From CAYYFX01 sp046330135 (GTDB lineage Bacteria > ARS69), in NCBI GenBank assembly GCA_046330135.1, contig JAXLTI010000004.1, positions 186,001 to 250,000 of the forward strand: a stretch of DNA of 64,000 bases. Direction: 5' to 3'. A program made the translations under genes and the position numbers. Under the pieces are notes generated by a model. It did not search any database and was not told the DNA's origin. It saw only the letters and a list, made by a program, of their open reading frames with translations. This document shows positions 16,688 to 25,240 of the stretch, one piece after another. Every line of letters starts with the position of its first letter. The first letter of the stretch is position 1.

Positions 16688-18766
16688 TCATCCGAGCGAG
16701 GAGTCCGGCCGGCCCAGCGCCTCCGTCACCCGCTCCCACTCGCGGTAGCGCCGGTCGAGCCGGCCGCGCAGCTCCTGCTCCTCGTTCACGAGCGCGTGGA
16801 GCTTCGCCCAGTCCCCGGCGGGCGGATGCGCCAGAAGCTCCTGCAGCTCCTTCAGGCGCGCCTCGAATTGCGCGATCTCTTCCTCGAGCTTCGCGAGACG
16901 GTTCTTCGCCTGCTGCTGCTCGCGACGCCGGCGCTTCGACTCGTCGCGCACCCGTGCGCCGGGCTTCGCGGGGGCGGGCTCGACCGCGGCCGCAGCGGCT
17001 GCCTTCGACCCGGGGTCTTTCCGATTCGTGACGCCGGCCTTCGCCGCCGGGTCCTTCGCCGCCGCCGCTTCCTTCGCCTTCGCGGCGGCCTTCGCCGCGT
17101 CCTTCGCCGCTTCCTTCGCCTCGTGCGCCGCCGCCACGGCCGCCGCCTCCGCCGCTTCGCCGCGCATCTTCCGGCGCGCCTCGGACCAGTTGCCCTCGAA
17201 GACGCGGACGCCGCCGCCTTCCACCCAGAGGATCTTCTTCACGACGCCGTCGAGGAACTCGCGATCGTGCGAGATCACGAGCAGCGTGCCGTCGTAGGTC
17301 TCCAGCGCGCGCTCGAGCACCTCGCACGCAGGGATGTCCAGGTGATTGGTGGGCTCGTCGAGGACGAGGAGATTGTGCGGCTCGAGCGAGATCTTCAGCA
17401 GCGCGAGCCGGCAGCGCTCGCCGCCCGAGAGGCCGCCCACCGCCTTGAAGACGTCGTCGCCGAGGAAGCGGTAGCGAGCGAGCGCGTCGCGCGCGCCTTC
17501 GATGGTGAGATCCGGACGCAGCGCGCGCACCTCGTCCACGAGCGAGCGGCGCTCGTCGAGGCCGGAGCGGAGCTTCTGATCGAGATAGCCCGGGCTCACC
17601 TGGTAGCCCAGCTCCACGAGCCCCTCGAGCGGCGCGCGCCGCCCGAGCAGCGCCTCCACGAGCGACGTCTTTCCCGCGCCGTTCGGCCCCACGATGCCCA
17701 CGCGCTCGCCGCGATACAGCGTCCAGTCGAAGCCGCGGAAGAGCGGCTCCTTGCCCTCGTAGCCGATGGCGACGTCGCGGGCGCGGATGATCTCGCGACC
17801 GCCGGGATGCACGCCCGGCTCGAACTCCATCCCGAGGTGCTTCGCCGCCTCCCAGACGTCTTCCGGGCGCTCCACGCGCTCGAGCTTCTCCAGCATCCGC
17901 CGCCGCGACATCGCCTGCTTGGACTTCTGCCCCGCGATGTTCCGGCGAATGAACTCCTCGGTCTTCTCGATGCGCTCGTGCTGGCGCACGTACTCGTCCA
18001 GCGCGCGGGTCAGGCGCTCCTCGCGTTGGCGCCGCCACGCGTCGTAGCCGCCCGGATAGCGCGTGGCGCGCTTGCGCTCCACCTCCACGATGCCGGTGCA
18101 GGTGGCGCGGAGGAATGCGCGGTCGTGCGAGACCAGCAGGAACGCGCTCGGGTACTCCGCGAGGCGCCGCTCGAGCTTCTCGGTCTGCACGAGATCGAGG
18201 TGGTTCGTCGGCTCGTCCAGCAGCAGCACGTCCGGCTGGCGCAGCAGCACGCGCGCCAGCTCGAACCGCGTGCGCTCGCCGCCGGAGAGCGAGCCGGCGG
18301 GGCGCTTCAGGTCGTCCGGCCCGAAGCCCACTTCCTCCGCGAGCGCCGACGCGCGGGACTCGAGGGTCCAGCCGTCCAGCACTTCGAAGCGGTGCTGCAG
18401 ATCGCCGAACTCGTGAAGCGTGGCCTCCGTGTGGTCGCCGCCGTCGATGCGCGCCTGCGTGGCCGCGAGGCTCCGCTCCACCTCGAGCACCTCGGGAAAC
18501 GTGGCCATCAGGAGGTCGTGGACGGAGACGTCGTGCGGAAACTCGTGCGACTGGCGCATGTACCCGATCTCCACGCCGCGTCGCACGCTCCGCTCGCCGG
18601 TCTCCACCGCGAGCGTGCCGGCGATGAGGCGCAGGAGCGTGGACTTCCCGTGGCCGTTCGGCCCCACCACGCCGAGCTTCTCCCCGGGGTTCACCTGGAA
18701 GGAGAGGTTCTCGAAGATGAGGTCGGCGGCGTAGCCGAAGTTCGCGTTGGCGAGAGAGACGAGCAC
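16688..18766 (-). CDS. ABC-F family ATPase (Uup/Ettt-like), with Ala/Lys linker and C-terminal coiled coil
   Basis: 692 residues from GTG at 18766. Two ABC domains in tandem with no membrane segments: Walker A GPNGHGKST (~35) and GPNGAGKTS (~370), signatures LSGGERTR and LSGGERCR, and Walker B LLLDEPTNHLD and LVLDEPTNHLD. The interdomain P-site tRNA-interaction linker is present (helical YVRQHERIEKTEEFIRRNIA, RRRMLEKLERV). After the second ATPase comes an ~80-residue Ala/Lys/Glu-rich stretch (plus-strand 17030-17160), then a C-terminal coiled coil (QQAKNRLAKLEEEIAQFEAR), as in Uup. ABC-F proteins act on ribosomes, resolving stalls or conferring antibiotic protection; which applies here is unknown. 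The linker is longer than usual. Confidence 0.9.
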   Translation of the reverse strand: MLVSLANANFGYAADLIFENLSFQVNPGEKLGVVGPNGHGKSTLLRLIAGTLAVETGERSVRRGVEIGYMRQSHEFPHDVSVHDLLMATFPEVLEVERSLAATQARIDGGDHTEATLHEFGDLQHRFEVLDGWTLESRASALAEEVGFGPDDLKRPAGSLSGGERTRFELARVLLRQPDVLLLDEPTNHLDLVQTEKLERRLAEYPSAFLLVSHDRAFLRATCTGIVEVERKRATRYPGGYDAWRRQREERLTRALDEYVRQHERIEKTEEFIRRNIAGQKSKQAMSRRRMLEKLERVERPEDVWEAAKHLGMEFEPGVHPGGREIIRARDVAIGYEGKEPLFRGFDWTLYRGERVGIVGPNGAGKTSLVEALLGRRAPLEGLVELGYQVSPGYLDQKLRSGLDERRSLVDEVRALRPDLTIEGARDALARYRFLGDDVFKAVGGLSGGERCRLALLKISLEPHNLLVLDEPTNHLDIPACEVLERALETYDGTLLVISHDREFLDGVVKKILWVEGGGVRVFEGNWSEARRKMRGEAAEAAAVAAAHEAKEAAKDAAKAAAKAKEAAAAKDPAAKAGVTNRKDPGSKAAAAAAVEPAPAKPGARVRDESKRRRREQQQAKNRLAKLEEEIAQFEARLKELQELLAHPPAGDWAKLHALVNEEQELRGRLDRRYREWERVTEALGRPDSSLG

Positions 18767-18957
18767 GGGAGCGTCCGATTCCTGGAAGGGTGGAGGGCGG
18801 GCGGAAACCCCGACGTTAGCCGCCGGCGGGCGCGCGGCCAAGCCCCGGCAGCACGTTCGCCGGCGGGTGACTGCCACCCACGCCTCGGGCGAAACGGGGC
18901 GCGAGGCGTCCGCAGGGTCTTTCGGCGTGCGCGGATCGAAGAGCGGTGGCCGAGCGC

Positions 18958-19935
18958 CTACGCGCCGGGGAGGAGCCCCGGGCCGCCGTCGAGGATGTAG
19001 CGCCAGGGATTCACGTGCTCCCCGTTCACTTCGACCTCGTAGTGGCAGTGCGGCGACGTGGACCGACCGGTGGAGCCCACTTCGGAGATCATCTCGCCGC
19101 GGCTCACGACCTGCCCCTTGTGCACCAGGAGACGCCGGTTGTGCCCGTAGCGGGTGACGATGCCGTTGCCGTGGTCGATCGCCACGAGGAGGCCGAGCTG
19201 GTCGTTCTCTCCGGCCTCGCAGACCACTCCGCTCGCCGTGGCGATGACGGGCGTGCCGGGCCAGGCGGAGAAGTCCACGCCCTGGTGCATCGCGAGCTGT
19301 CCCGTGAACGGATCGGTCCGCATGCCGTAGCCGGACGAGAAGATCCCCTGGCGGACGGGGCTGATGGACGGGATCCGATCCAGGTCTTCCCGGGAGGACT
19401 TGAGGCTGTCCACCATCTCTTCGAAGTTCGCCGTCTGGAACCGGGCCTGCCGGTTCAGCTCGTCGAGGCGGTTCAGCGTCTCCCGGGCCTCGCGCACCAG
19501 CGGCGACGGCGAGGCCTCGTCCGCCAGCTCCGCGAAGGGCGGCGGGCCGCCGACGCCGAGGCGCTGGACGTCGTCCGGGATGGGCGAGAGGTTCGCGATC
19601 GTCCGGAACGCCCTCTCCAGCTCCAGCTGCTCCGACATGCGCTTCTCGAACACTTCGACGGAATTCCGAATGTCCGTAAGCTGCTCCCCGAGCCGGAGGT
19701 TCTCGAGCTCCAGCGCCGCCACGTGCACACGTTCGGCCCGGTGAGTGGCCCAATCCAGGATCACGGCGCCGCCGCCCACGAGGCCGGCCGCGCCCACGCC
19801 GAGGACCGCGGGGATCAGGATTCCGGGGATCTGGAATTGCCGGAGACGCCCTTCCGGCCCGGAGAGAACCAGGACGGAATACCGCTTCCGGGCACGCGCG
19901 ACGACACGGCTCCAGAGAGTTCGGAGTCTCTTCAA
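18958..19935 (-). CDS. M23 (LytM) peptidoglycan endopeptidase, membrane anchored
   Basis: 325 residues from TTG at 19935, chosen because GGGAG lies 8 nt upstream and the cytoplasmic tail (MKRLRTLWSRVVARARKRYS) is short and basic. One membrane helix (~37-60), then a coiled coil (ALELENLRLGEQLTDIRNSV ... MSEQLELE). The C-terminal LytM domain has both zinc motifs: MHQGVDFSAWPGTPV (H-x3-D) and SPHCHYEVEV (H-x-H), so it should be catalytically active. Preceding GYGMRTDPFTGQ is the classic entry strand. Role: cell wall hydrolysis or remodelling in the periplasm. Confidence 0.9.
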   Translation of the reverse strand: MKRLRTLWSRVVARARKRYSVLVLSGPEGRLRQFQIPGILIPAVLGVGAAGLVGGGAVILDWATHRAERVHVAALELENLRLGEQLTDIRNSVEVFEKRMSEQLELERAFRTIANLSPIPDDVQRLGVGGPPPFAELADEASPSPLVREARETLNRLDELNRQARFQTANFEEMVDSLKSSREDLDRIPSISPVRQGIFSSGYGMRTDPFTGQLAMHQGVDFSAWPGTPVIATASGVVCEAGENDQLGLLVAIDHGNGIVTRYGHNRRLLVHKGQVVSRGEMISEVGSTGRSTSPHCHYEVEVNGEHVNPWRYILDGGPGLLPGA

Positions 19936-19984
19936 CTCGTGTCTCCCGCGGTGGTTTGCGGCTCTTGGCGTCTTTTGCCCGGGG

Positions 19985-20013
19985 ACCGTACCCCCCGAGG
20001 CAGCGGACGTCAA
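19985..20013 (-). promoter_or_regulatory. Sigma70-like promoter of the M23 peptidase gene
   Basis: Minus-strand TTGACG (20008-20013), 17-nt spacer, TACGGT (19985-19990). The -35 is a 5/6 match, the -10 only 3/6. It lies between the sigma factor terminator and the M23 start, giving a leader of about 40 nt. Confidence 0.35.
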
Positions 20014-20092
20014 CCCGGGCACGTTGAACAGGAATCGGCCGGCGGGGGCGGGGCCTCAAGCTCGATTCCGCGCCGCGCTGCGAACCGTTCCC

Positions 20093-20128
20093 AAGGAAAG
20101 CGCGGGAAGACCAGGGTCTCCCCGCGCT
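20093..20128 (-). terminator. Rho-independent terminator of the sigma factor gene
   Basis: On the minus strand a 14-bp stem with a single G-T wobble (arms 20115-20128 and 20099-20112), a 2-nt nominal loop, then TTTCCTT. It starts 43 nt after the sigma factor stop codon. Confidence 0.7.
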
Positions 20129-20170
20129 CTCGTCCCAGCCGGCGTTCCGGTCCCGTGAGCCCGACTTGCG

Positions 20171-21043
20171 TCAGGTCAGGTACGACCGCAGCCTCTCCCG
20201 GTCCTTTCGGAGGAAGAGCTTCCGAACCGCCCGCTCCTTCAGCTGCCTCACGCGCTCTCGGGTGAGGCCCAACTCCTGGCCAATGGCCTCCAAAGTGACG
20301 CCCTGGCCGGTCTCCATCCCGAAGTAGTCGTTCAGGATCTTCCGCTCGCGCGGGTCGAGGTCCCGCATCGCCACGCGAAGATCCCGCGCCAGGTCCTGCT
20401 CGGCGATTCGCTCGTCCGGCGTGGCCGCGTCCTCGTCCGCCAACAGATGCAGGAGCGGCGCTTCCCCGTCGTCCGAGGCCGGCGCGTCCAGGGACACCGC
20501 CCGCTGCGTGTAGCCCTGGTGCTTGCGCACCTCGTCGACGTCGATCCCGAGGTCCGCTGCGACGTCCTCCGCCACCGCCACGCGCCCGAGCGTCTGCTCG
20601 AGCGCCTGCGCGGCCCGCTCGATCTTCGACGCGCGCGCCGCCCGGTTCACCGGGATGCGCACCACGCGCGAGTGATCGTGCAACGCCTGGAGGATGGACT
20701 GCCGGATCCACCAGATCGCGTAGGAGATGAAGCGGAAGCCCCGCGTCTCGTCGAAGCGGCGCGCCGCCTTCATCAACCCCACGTTGCCTTCCTCGATCAG
20801 GTCCGCGAGCGGCAAGCCGCGCCCCTGATAAGTCCGCGCCACGCTCACGACGAACCGGAGGTTCGCCTGCACGAGCCGGTGCAGCGCCCGGCGATCCCCG
20901 CGACGAATGCGGCGCGCCAGCTTCACTTCCTCTTCGGGAGTGAGCAGGTCCGTCCGCCGGATCTCTCGCAGGTAGATGCCGAGAGAGTTTTCGTCGCTGT
21001 CGAAGTACTTCGGGGCATTCCCCGCCACGGCACGCACCTTCAT
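20171..21043 (-). CDS. RNA polymerase sigma70-family factor (RpoD/RpoS-like, no region 1.1)
   Basis: 290 residues from ATG at 21043. Region 1.2 (SLGIYLREIRRTDLLTPEEE), region 2 (RFVVSVARTYQGRGLPLADL, IEEGNVGLMKAARRFDETRG, FRFISYAIWWIRQSI), region 3 (RIPVNRAARASKIERA) and region 4 (LDPRERKILNDYFGMETGQG, then TLEAIGQELGLTRERVRQLK) are complete. Sequence in 2.3-2.4 and 4.2 is of the housekeeping or group 2 kind, but region 1.1 is absent, as in many FCB sigma factors. It should recognise TTGACA/TATAAT-like promoters like those seen in this window. It sits 11 nt after degP, so it is probably cotranscribed, and is closed by a terminator. Whether it is the main sigma or a stress sigma cannot be told from the window. 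Confidence 0.92.
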   Translation of the reverse strand: MKVRAVAGNAPKYFDSDENSLGIYLREIRRTDLLTPEEEVKLARRIRRGDRRALHRLVQANLRFVVSVARTYQGRGLPLADLIEEGNVGLMKAARRFDETRGFRFISYAIWWIRQSILQALHDHSRVVRIPVNRAARASKIERAAQALEQTLGRVAVAEDVAADLGIDVDEVRKHQGYTQRAVSLDAPASDDGEAPLLHLLADEDAATPDERIAEQDLARDLRVAMRDLDPRERKILNDYFGMETGQGVTLEAIGQELGLTRERVRQLKERAVRKLFLRKDRERLRSYLT

Positions 21044-21054
21044 CTGGGGTGGAA

Positions 21055-22563
21055 CTAGGGCTTGAGGCCCACGTACAACGTCTGCTCGCCGCGCTTCAGG
21101 AGCACCGCCACCGCCTTCTTGCCGGTGTACTTGCCCACCGCGACGCGGTAGTCGCGCAGGCTGGCGATGTCCATGTTCCCGATCTCCTTGATCACGTCGC
21201 CTTCGCGGATCCCGGCGTCGTCCGCCGGACTGTCCTGATCCACTTCGGTCACGACGACGCCGTCCTCGTCGGACGCGTTCCGCCCGTTCCGGTCGATCTC
21301 GTCCACGTGGAGGCCGGCCCACTCCTCGACGCTCTTCTCCTTCTGCGCGCTGGCCACCACGGCTCCCGGGCGCGCCGCGAGCGTGACGGTGACTTCCTTC
21401 TTCTTGCCGTGCTCGAAGACGCTGAGGTGGATCGCCGAGCCGACCGGCAGATCCGCCACCTTCATGCGGAACGCGTTCACGTCGGAGGACACGGTCTGGC
21501 CGTTCATCTCCAGGATGACGTCACCCTGCTTGAGACCGGCCTTGGCCGCCGGCGTGTCGTCTTCGACCTGACTGATGATGATGCCCTCCGAGCGAGGGGC
21601 TTCCAGACTCTCGGCCAGCTCGGGGGTGAGCGGTTGCGGGTAGATGCCCAGGTACCCGCGCACTACCTTGCCGCTCTTCTTCAGTTCATCGGCGATCCGG
21701 CTCGCCATGTTGATCGGGATCGCGAAGCCGATGCCCTGCCCGGCCGGGTTGATCGCCGTGTTCACCCCGATCACCTCGCCGTGCACGTTGACCAGCGGTC
21801 CGCCGGAGTTGCCGAAGTTGATCGACGCATCCGTCTGGATGAAGTCCTGATACTGGGGCGTCCCGCCCATGATGTTCAGATCCTGACGACCCTTCGCGCT
21901 CACGACCCCCACCGTCATCGTGCCGGCGAGCTGCCCGAACGGATTGCCGACCGCGATCGCCCAGTCCCCGACCCTGATGGCGCTCGAGTCCCCGAGCTTC
22001 AGGGAGGGGATCTTGCCCTTCTTGTAGTCCTTGGGATCGACCTTGATCAGCGCGACGTCCGTGTCCGGATCCTGTCCGATGACGGCGGCCTTCAGCTCGC
22101 TGCCGTCCGACATCGTGACGGTGACCTTCTCCGCGTTGTTCACGACGTGGTTGTTCGTCAGGATGTAGCCGTCGCTGTCCAGGATGAACCCCGAGCCGGA
22201 GCCCTCTTGCTTCGGCATGCGCGGCGCGCGGTCCGTGGGCCGCCGCGGATCGTTCGGGAACAGCTCCTCGAACATGTCGCCCCAGGGATGGAACGTGCCG
22301 CGGCGCGTGTCGTCGTTCTTCATCTCGGTGGTGATCGCCACCACGCCGGGGACGACCTTGTCCGCCACGTCCACGAACGGGCTCTCGCCGGACGCCAACG
22401 GTCCGCTCGACGCGTGGGTCTCGGAGTGGTTCTCGGCGAGGGCGACGCTCCTCTCGGCAACGGCGCCGCCGAGGTCCACTCGCCAGGAAAGAACCAGCCC
22501 AGCGGCGAGGCCCGTCGCAAGCAACGTCGCCGCGGTCAAGAAACGCTTCACAGGGGAGCTCAT
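21055..22563 (-). CDS. degP: DegP/HtrA-type periplasmic serine protease
   Basis: 502 residues from ATG at 22563 with GAGGAGG 9 nt upstream. Signal or anchor segment (FLTAATLLATGLAAGLVLSW). Trypsin-like domain with an intact triad: His in LTNNHVVN, Asp in DPDTDVALIKV, Ser in INFGNSGGPL. Two PDZ domains follow (SEGIIISQVEDDTPAAKAGL and DEDGVVVTEVDQDSPADDAG). Architecture matches Do-family proteases that degrade or refold damaged envelope proteins. The sigma factor gene follows after 11 nt, so envelope protease and sigma factor are likely made together. Confidence 0.95.
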   Translation of the reverse strand: MSSPVKRFLTAATLLATGLAAGLVLSWRVDLGGAVAERSVALAENHSETHASSGPLASGESPFVDVADKVVPGVVAITTEMKNDDTRRGTFHPWGDMFEELFPNDPRRPTDRAPRMPKQEGSGSGFILDSDGYILTNNHVVNNAEKVTVTMSDGSELKAAVIGQDPDTDVALIKVDPKDYKKGKIPSLKLGDSSAIRVGDWAIAVGNPFGQLAGTMTVGVVSAKGRQDLNIMGGTPQYQDFIQTDASINFGNSGGPLVNVHGEVIGVNTAINPAGQGIGFAIPINMASRIADELKKSGKVVRGYLGIYPQPLTPELAESLEAPRSEGIIISQVEDDTPAAKAGLKQGDVILEMNGQTVSSDVNAFRMKVADLPVGSAIHLSVFEHGKKKEVTVTLAARPGAVVASAQKEKSVEEWAGLHVDEIDRNGRNASDEDGVVVTEVDQDSPADDAGIREGDVIKEIGNMDIASLRDYRVAVGKYTGKKAVAVLLKRGEQTLYVGLKP

Positions 22564-22748
22564 GTGGCACGACCTCCTCGGGGCTCGGTGCGCCCCGTGC
22601 CTTCCGCTTACGACCCGCATCGGGTCCGAGTCAGCCGACTCTGACCGGAATTACCCCCTCCGGCTCGAAAAGTTGCCTGGGCTTCGCGCGCCTTGTCGGT
22701 CGGGGACCTCGTTGTTAGGCTCCGGCGTTCCCGCCGAGAGGAGACGCG

Positions 22749-23561
22749 GTGGCTGGACCGGTCTACTTCATCGCGGACGCGCACTTGGGTTCGTCCGCCG
22801 ACCCGGCGGAAGACGAGCCGCGCCTCGCCCGTCTCATCCCGTTCCTGCGCCACGTCTCGGAGCGCCGCGCCGAGCGGCTCTACATCGTGGGCGACCTGTT
22901 CGACTTCTGGTTCGAGTACGCCCATGTGATGCCGTGGCGCCACGCGAGGATTCTCTCGGAGATCCGCCGCGTGGTCGATTCAGGAGTCCCGGTCACCTTT
23001 CTCGGCGGCAACCACGACTGGTGGGTCGGGCGCTCCGTCGAGCAGTTCGCCGGAATGACCCTCCACCGGGGCCCGGTCTCCGTGGAGCACCAGGGCAAGC
23101 GTCTCTACCTCGCGCACGGCGACGGCCTCTCCTCCCGCGGCGACACGGGCTACCTCTGGCTTCGCGCCACCCTGCGCAATCCGTGGACGATCCGGCTCCT
23201 GCGCCTGGTCCACCCCGACGTCGCGTACGCGCTGGGCCACCGTCTCTCCAAGCTCAGCCGCGAACACCTGACGGCTCGCACGTTCCGGATCCTCCCCGCG
23301 CTCGCCCAGAACATCGACGCGACGCTCGCGCTCGGCCACGACGCGTTCCTCATGGGCCACCTCCACGCGCGCTACACCGAGCGACGTCCCGGCGGGGGAT
23401 GGCTCTTCATCCTCGGGGACTGGATGACTCTCTTCTCCGCGCTTCGCCTCGAGCACGGAGCGTTCGTCTGGGAAGACTGGTCCGGGGGCTCCGGTGTGGA
23501 CGTCGCGAACCCCGCGGCGACGTTGCGCGGCGGCCACGGCGACGAGCCCGCGACCGGATGA
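22749..23561 (+). CDS. lpxH: UDP-2,3-diacylglucosamine diphosphatase-like metallophosphoesterase
   Basis: 270 residues from GTG at 22749 (AGGAG 6-7 nt upstream). Calcineurin-like motifs in order: IADAHLG (D-x-H), YIVGDLFDFWFE (GD-x-x-D), LGGNHDWW (GNHD), LAHGDG and MGHLHARY (GH-x-H). The GDLFDFWFEY and NHDWWVGR context is typical of LpxH and related UDP-diacylglucosamine hydrolases, the fourth step of lipid A synthesis at the inner membrane. This supports a diderm with LPS or lipooligosaccharide. It diverges from degP. Exact LpxH versus an LpxH-like paralogue is not certain. Confidence 0.8.
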   Translation: MAGPVYFIADAHLGSSADPAEDEPRLARLIPFLRHVSERRAERLYIVGDLFDFWFEYAHVMPWRHARILSEIRRVVDSGVPVTFLGGNHDWWVGRSVEQFAGMTLHRGPVSVEHQGKRLYLAHGDGLSSRGDTGYLWLRATLRNPWTIRLLRLVHPDVAYALGHRLSKLSREHLTARTFRILPALAQNIDATLALGHDAFLMGHLHARYTERRPGGGWLFILGDWMTLFSALRLEHGAFVWEDWSGGSGVDVANPAATLRGGHGDEPATG

Positions 23562-23598
23562 CTCCTGAGCCGGAGCCTGCGGCCGCCGGAGCCGAGCG

Positions 23599-24558
23599 CT
23601 ACGACTCCCGGTGCGGCATGGACCGCCAGTTCAACGAGAAGCGGTGCGTGTCCCCGAGATCCGACGTGCTCGAGAAAGGCATGTACGCGTAGTCGATGGT
23701 CCACGACTGGTACTCGATCCCGAATCCCACCGTCCCCGCCTGCTCGTCGTAGCCGAGCATCACGCCGCCGCGGAGGGCGAACATCCGGTGCGGCCAGAGC
23801 TCCGCGCCGATCTGGCCCTTCGCGCTGGAGTCGTTCGGCATGCGGAGATCGGCGGCGACCACGAGACCGTCCAGAAGCGCGCGCGTGCGATACGCCACGC
23901 CGAGCCGTCCCTGCGCGGGAAGCGTGAACGAGTCGTCCACGAACTTCATCGCCGGCCCGAGGTTCGTCACGGTGCCGGCGGCCGTCAGCCCGCGAATGGG
24001 CGTGCGGTACCGGATGCCGGCGTCCCCGGCGAAGCCCATCGCCGTCTGGTCCTCGATCTTCGAGTACAGGAACTTCCCCGTGGCGCCGATTTCGATCGAC
24101 CGCGAGAAGCGATACGCGTAGGTCAGGCCGGTGGAGAAGTCGTACGCGTGGAACGTCTGCGTGAAGTTGCCCGTGGCGTCCCGTCCCTCGAGCTCGCCCA
24201 TGTGGAGCAGGGCGGCGTGCACGCCGATCGCCTGGCCCTTCATGCCGTGCACCGCCGCGACGTACTCGTAGCGGATGTCGGAGATCCACTCGTCGTGCGT
24301 GGCGTGGACCTCGTCGCCGAGCGCGTTCGCGATTCCCGCCGGGTTCCAGTAGAGCGCGGTGGGATCCTGCGCTACGGCGACGTAGGCCTCGCCCATCGCC
24401 GCGGCCGGCGCGCCGACACCGATCTTCAGGAACGCGAGGCCCGTCTCGCCGGGATTCGCCGCAAGCGCCGGTGACACCACGAGTGAGACGGCGAGCGCGA
24501 CGAGAGCGCGGCACAGACCAAGGTCCGCTCGCACGACGGTAGCGGCGCGGCTGGACAT
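23599..24558 (-). CDS. PorV/PorQ-family outer-membrane barrel protein
   Basis: 319 residues from ATG at 24558 (GAGGA 6 nt upstream). Signal peptide (LVALAVSLVVSPALA). The mature N-terminus GETGLAFLKIGVGAPAAAMG and AYVAVAQDPTALYWNPAG are the hallmark of the PorV/PorQ (FadL-related) family, and YAYMPFSSTSDLGDTHRFSL at the end is the last-strand signature. In FCB bacteria PorV acts at the outer membrane in type IX secretion, binding C-terminal sorting domains, while other members have different roles. The presence in the window of two exported proteins with such C-terminal domains fits. Convergent with lpxH. Confidence 0.85.
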   Translation of the reverse strand: MSSRAATVVRADLGLCRALVALAVSLVVSPALAANPGETGLAFLKIGVGAPAAAMGEAYVAVAQDPTALYWNPAGIANALGDEVHATHDEWISDIRYEYVAAVHGMKGQAIGVHAALLHMGELEGRDATGNFTQTFHAYDFSTGLTYAYRFSRSIEIGATGKFLYSKIEDQTAMGFAGDAGIRYRTPIRGLTAAGTVTNLGPAMKFVDDSFTLPAQGRLGVAYRTRALLDGLVVAADLRMPNDSSAKGQIGAELWPHRMFALRGGVMLGYDEQAGTVGFGIEYQSWTIDYAYMPFSSTSDLGDTHRFSLNWRSMPHRES

Positions 24559-24730
24559 GGTTTCCTCGCGTTCAGGGGAGAACGTGGAAAGGGGGAACCC
24601 AGTATAGGAATCCGCTTCTTTCGCTGTCAATCGAGCGGCGCTCCGACGCGTGGGCTCATCTCGTTGGGGGAGAGTCGATTGACGGGCCGGGGGCGACCGG
24701 CGGCGGCGGAAGCGGCGCCGCAGGGGGCTG

Positions 24731-24754
24731 GGCCGACCGGGGGGCCGACCGGGG
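24731..24754. repeat. Tandem 12-bp duplication
   Basis: GGCCGACCGGGG occurs twice with no gap (24731-24742 and 24743-24754), next to the terminator hairpin. Confidence 0.8.
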
Positions 24755-24790
24755 AAAGAGAAAGGGGGAGAGAGACGAGCTCTCTCCCCC
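24755..24790 (-). terminator. Rho-independent terminator, minus strand
   Basis: GGGGGAGAGA/TCTCTCCCCC is a perfect 10-bp stem with a 7-nt loop (24764-24790). Read on the minus strand it is followed by TTTCTCTTT. It would end transcription coming from the lipoprotein gene, ~450 nt beyond its stop, before the PorV gene. Confidence 0.65.
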
Positions 24791-25240
24791 CGGTGAGGGA
24801 GCCGGTACCCTTCGTCTTCCCGAGGCCCCTGTTCCCCAGGTCGACTCCGAGGCACCTGACCGCTGGGCTGGCGCCAGCGGGCTGACGTTGCTCACTCCCT
24901 CGAGAAGGGTGGGCCGACACGCCCCATTTGATGCCTGCGCCACCCTCTCAACGCCTCGACCGCCGTTCAGGTTCCCCAGTTTTCCCACGCGACGTCGAGG
25001 ACTTCGCACCGGGGGAGGCTTTCGGTCGCCCGTTCGGCCTGCCCCCGGAGGTCCACCGGATGGATTTCGGGTCCGCTGCTCCGTCCCGCCCGGCGGTCAC
25101 CTGGTGCTTCTCGCCCTGATTTCCCCCCCGATAGGACGAACCGGCCTTCCACCGACTCCCCCCACGGTCCTGCGCGTCCGCCTTCCACCGCGCCGCGGAC
25201 AACCGCGGCGATACCGCGAGCGCGGCCGGACGGCGTCTCG

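Larger units (their letters stand above)
24559..25240. other. 682-nt intergenic region without convincing genes
   Basis: It lies between the PorV gene and the lipoprotein gene, both on the minus strand. It holds a tandem 12-bp duplication and a strong terminator (listed separately). Short open frames exist in several phases but have no Shine-Dalgarno and are Pro/Arg-rich, as expected by chance at this GC content. No tRNA, RNase P, tmRNA or SRP signature was found by eye. Confidence 0.5.

Noticed and set aside
17030..17160. Ala/Lys-rich low-complexity segment, considered as a DNA repeat or frameshift
   Set aside because: The frame stays open with a normal Uup-type coiled coil after it; treated as a protein linker.
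18767..20059. 5' extension of the ABC-F frame to over 1100 residues
   Set aside because: The extension is antisense-like low-complexity sequence overlapping the M23 gene in another phase; the ABC-F domain starts at the GTG at 18766.
22640..22700. SigmaE-like GCAACTT ... GTAAT pattern before degP
   Set aside because: Spacing and -10 are only approximate and no ECF sigma factor is in the window.
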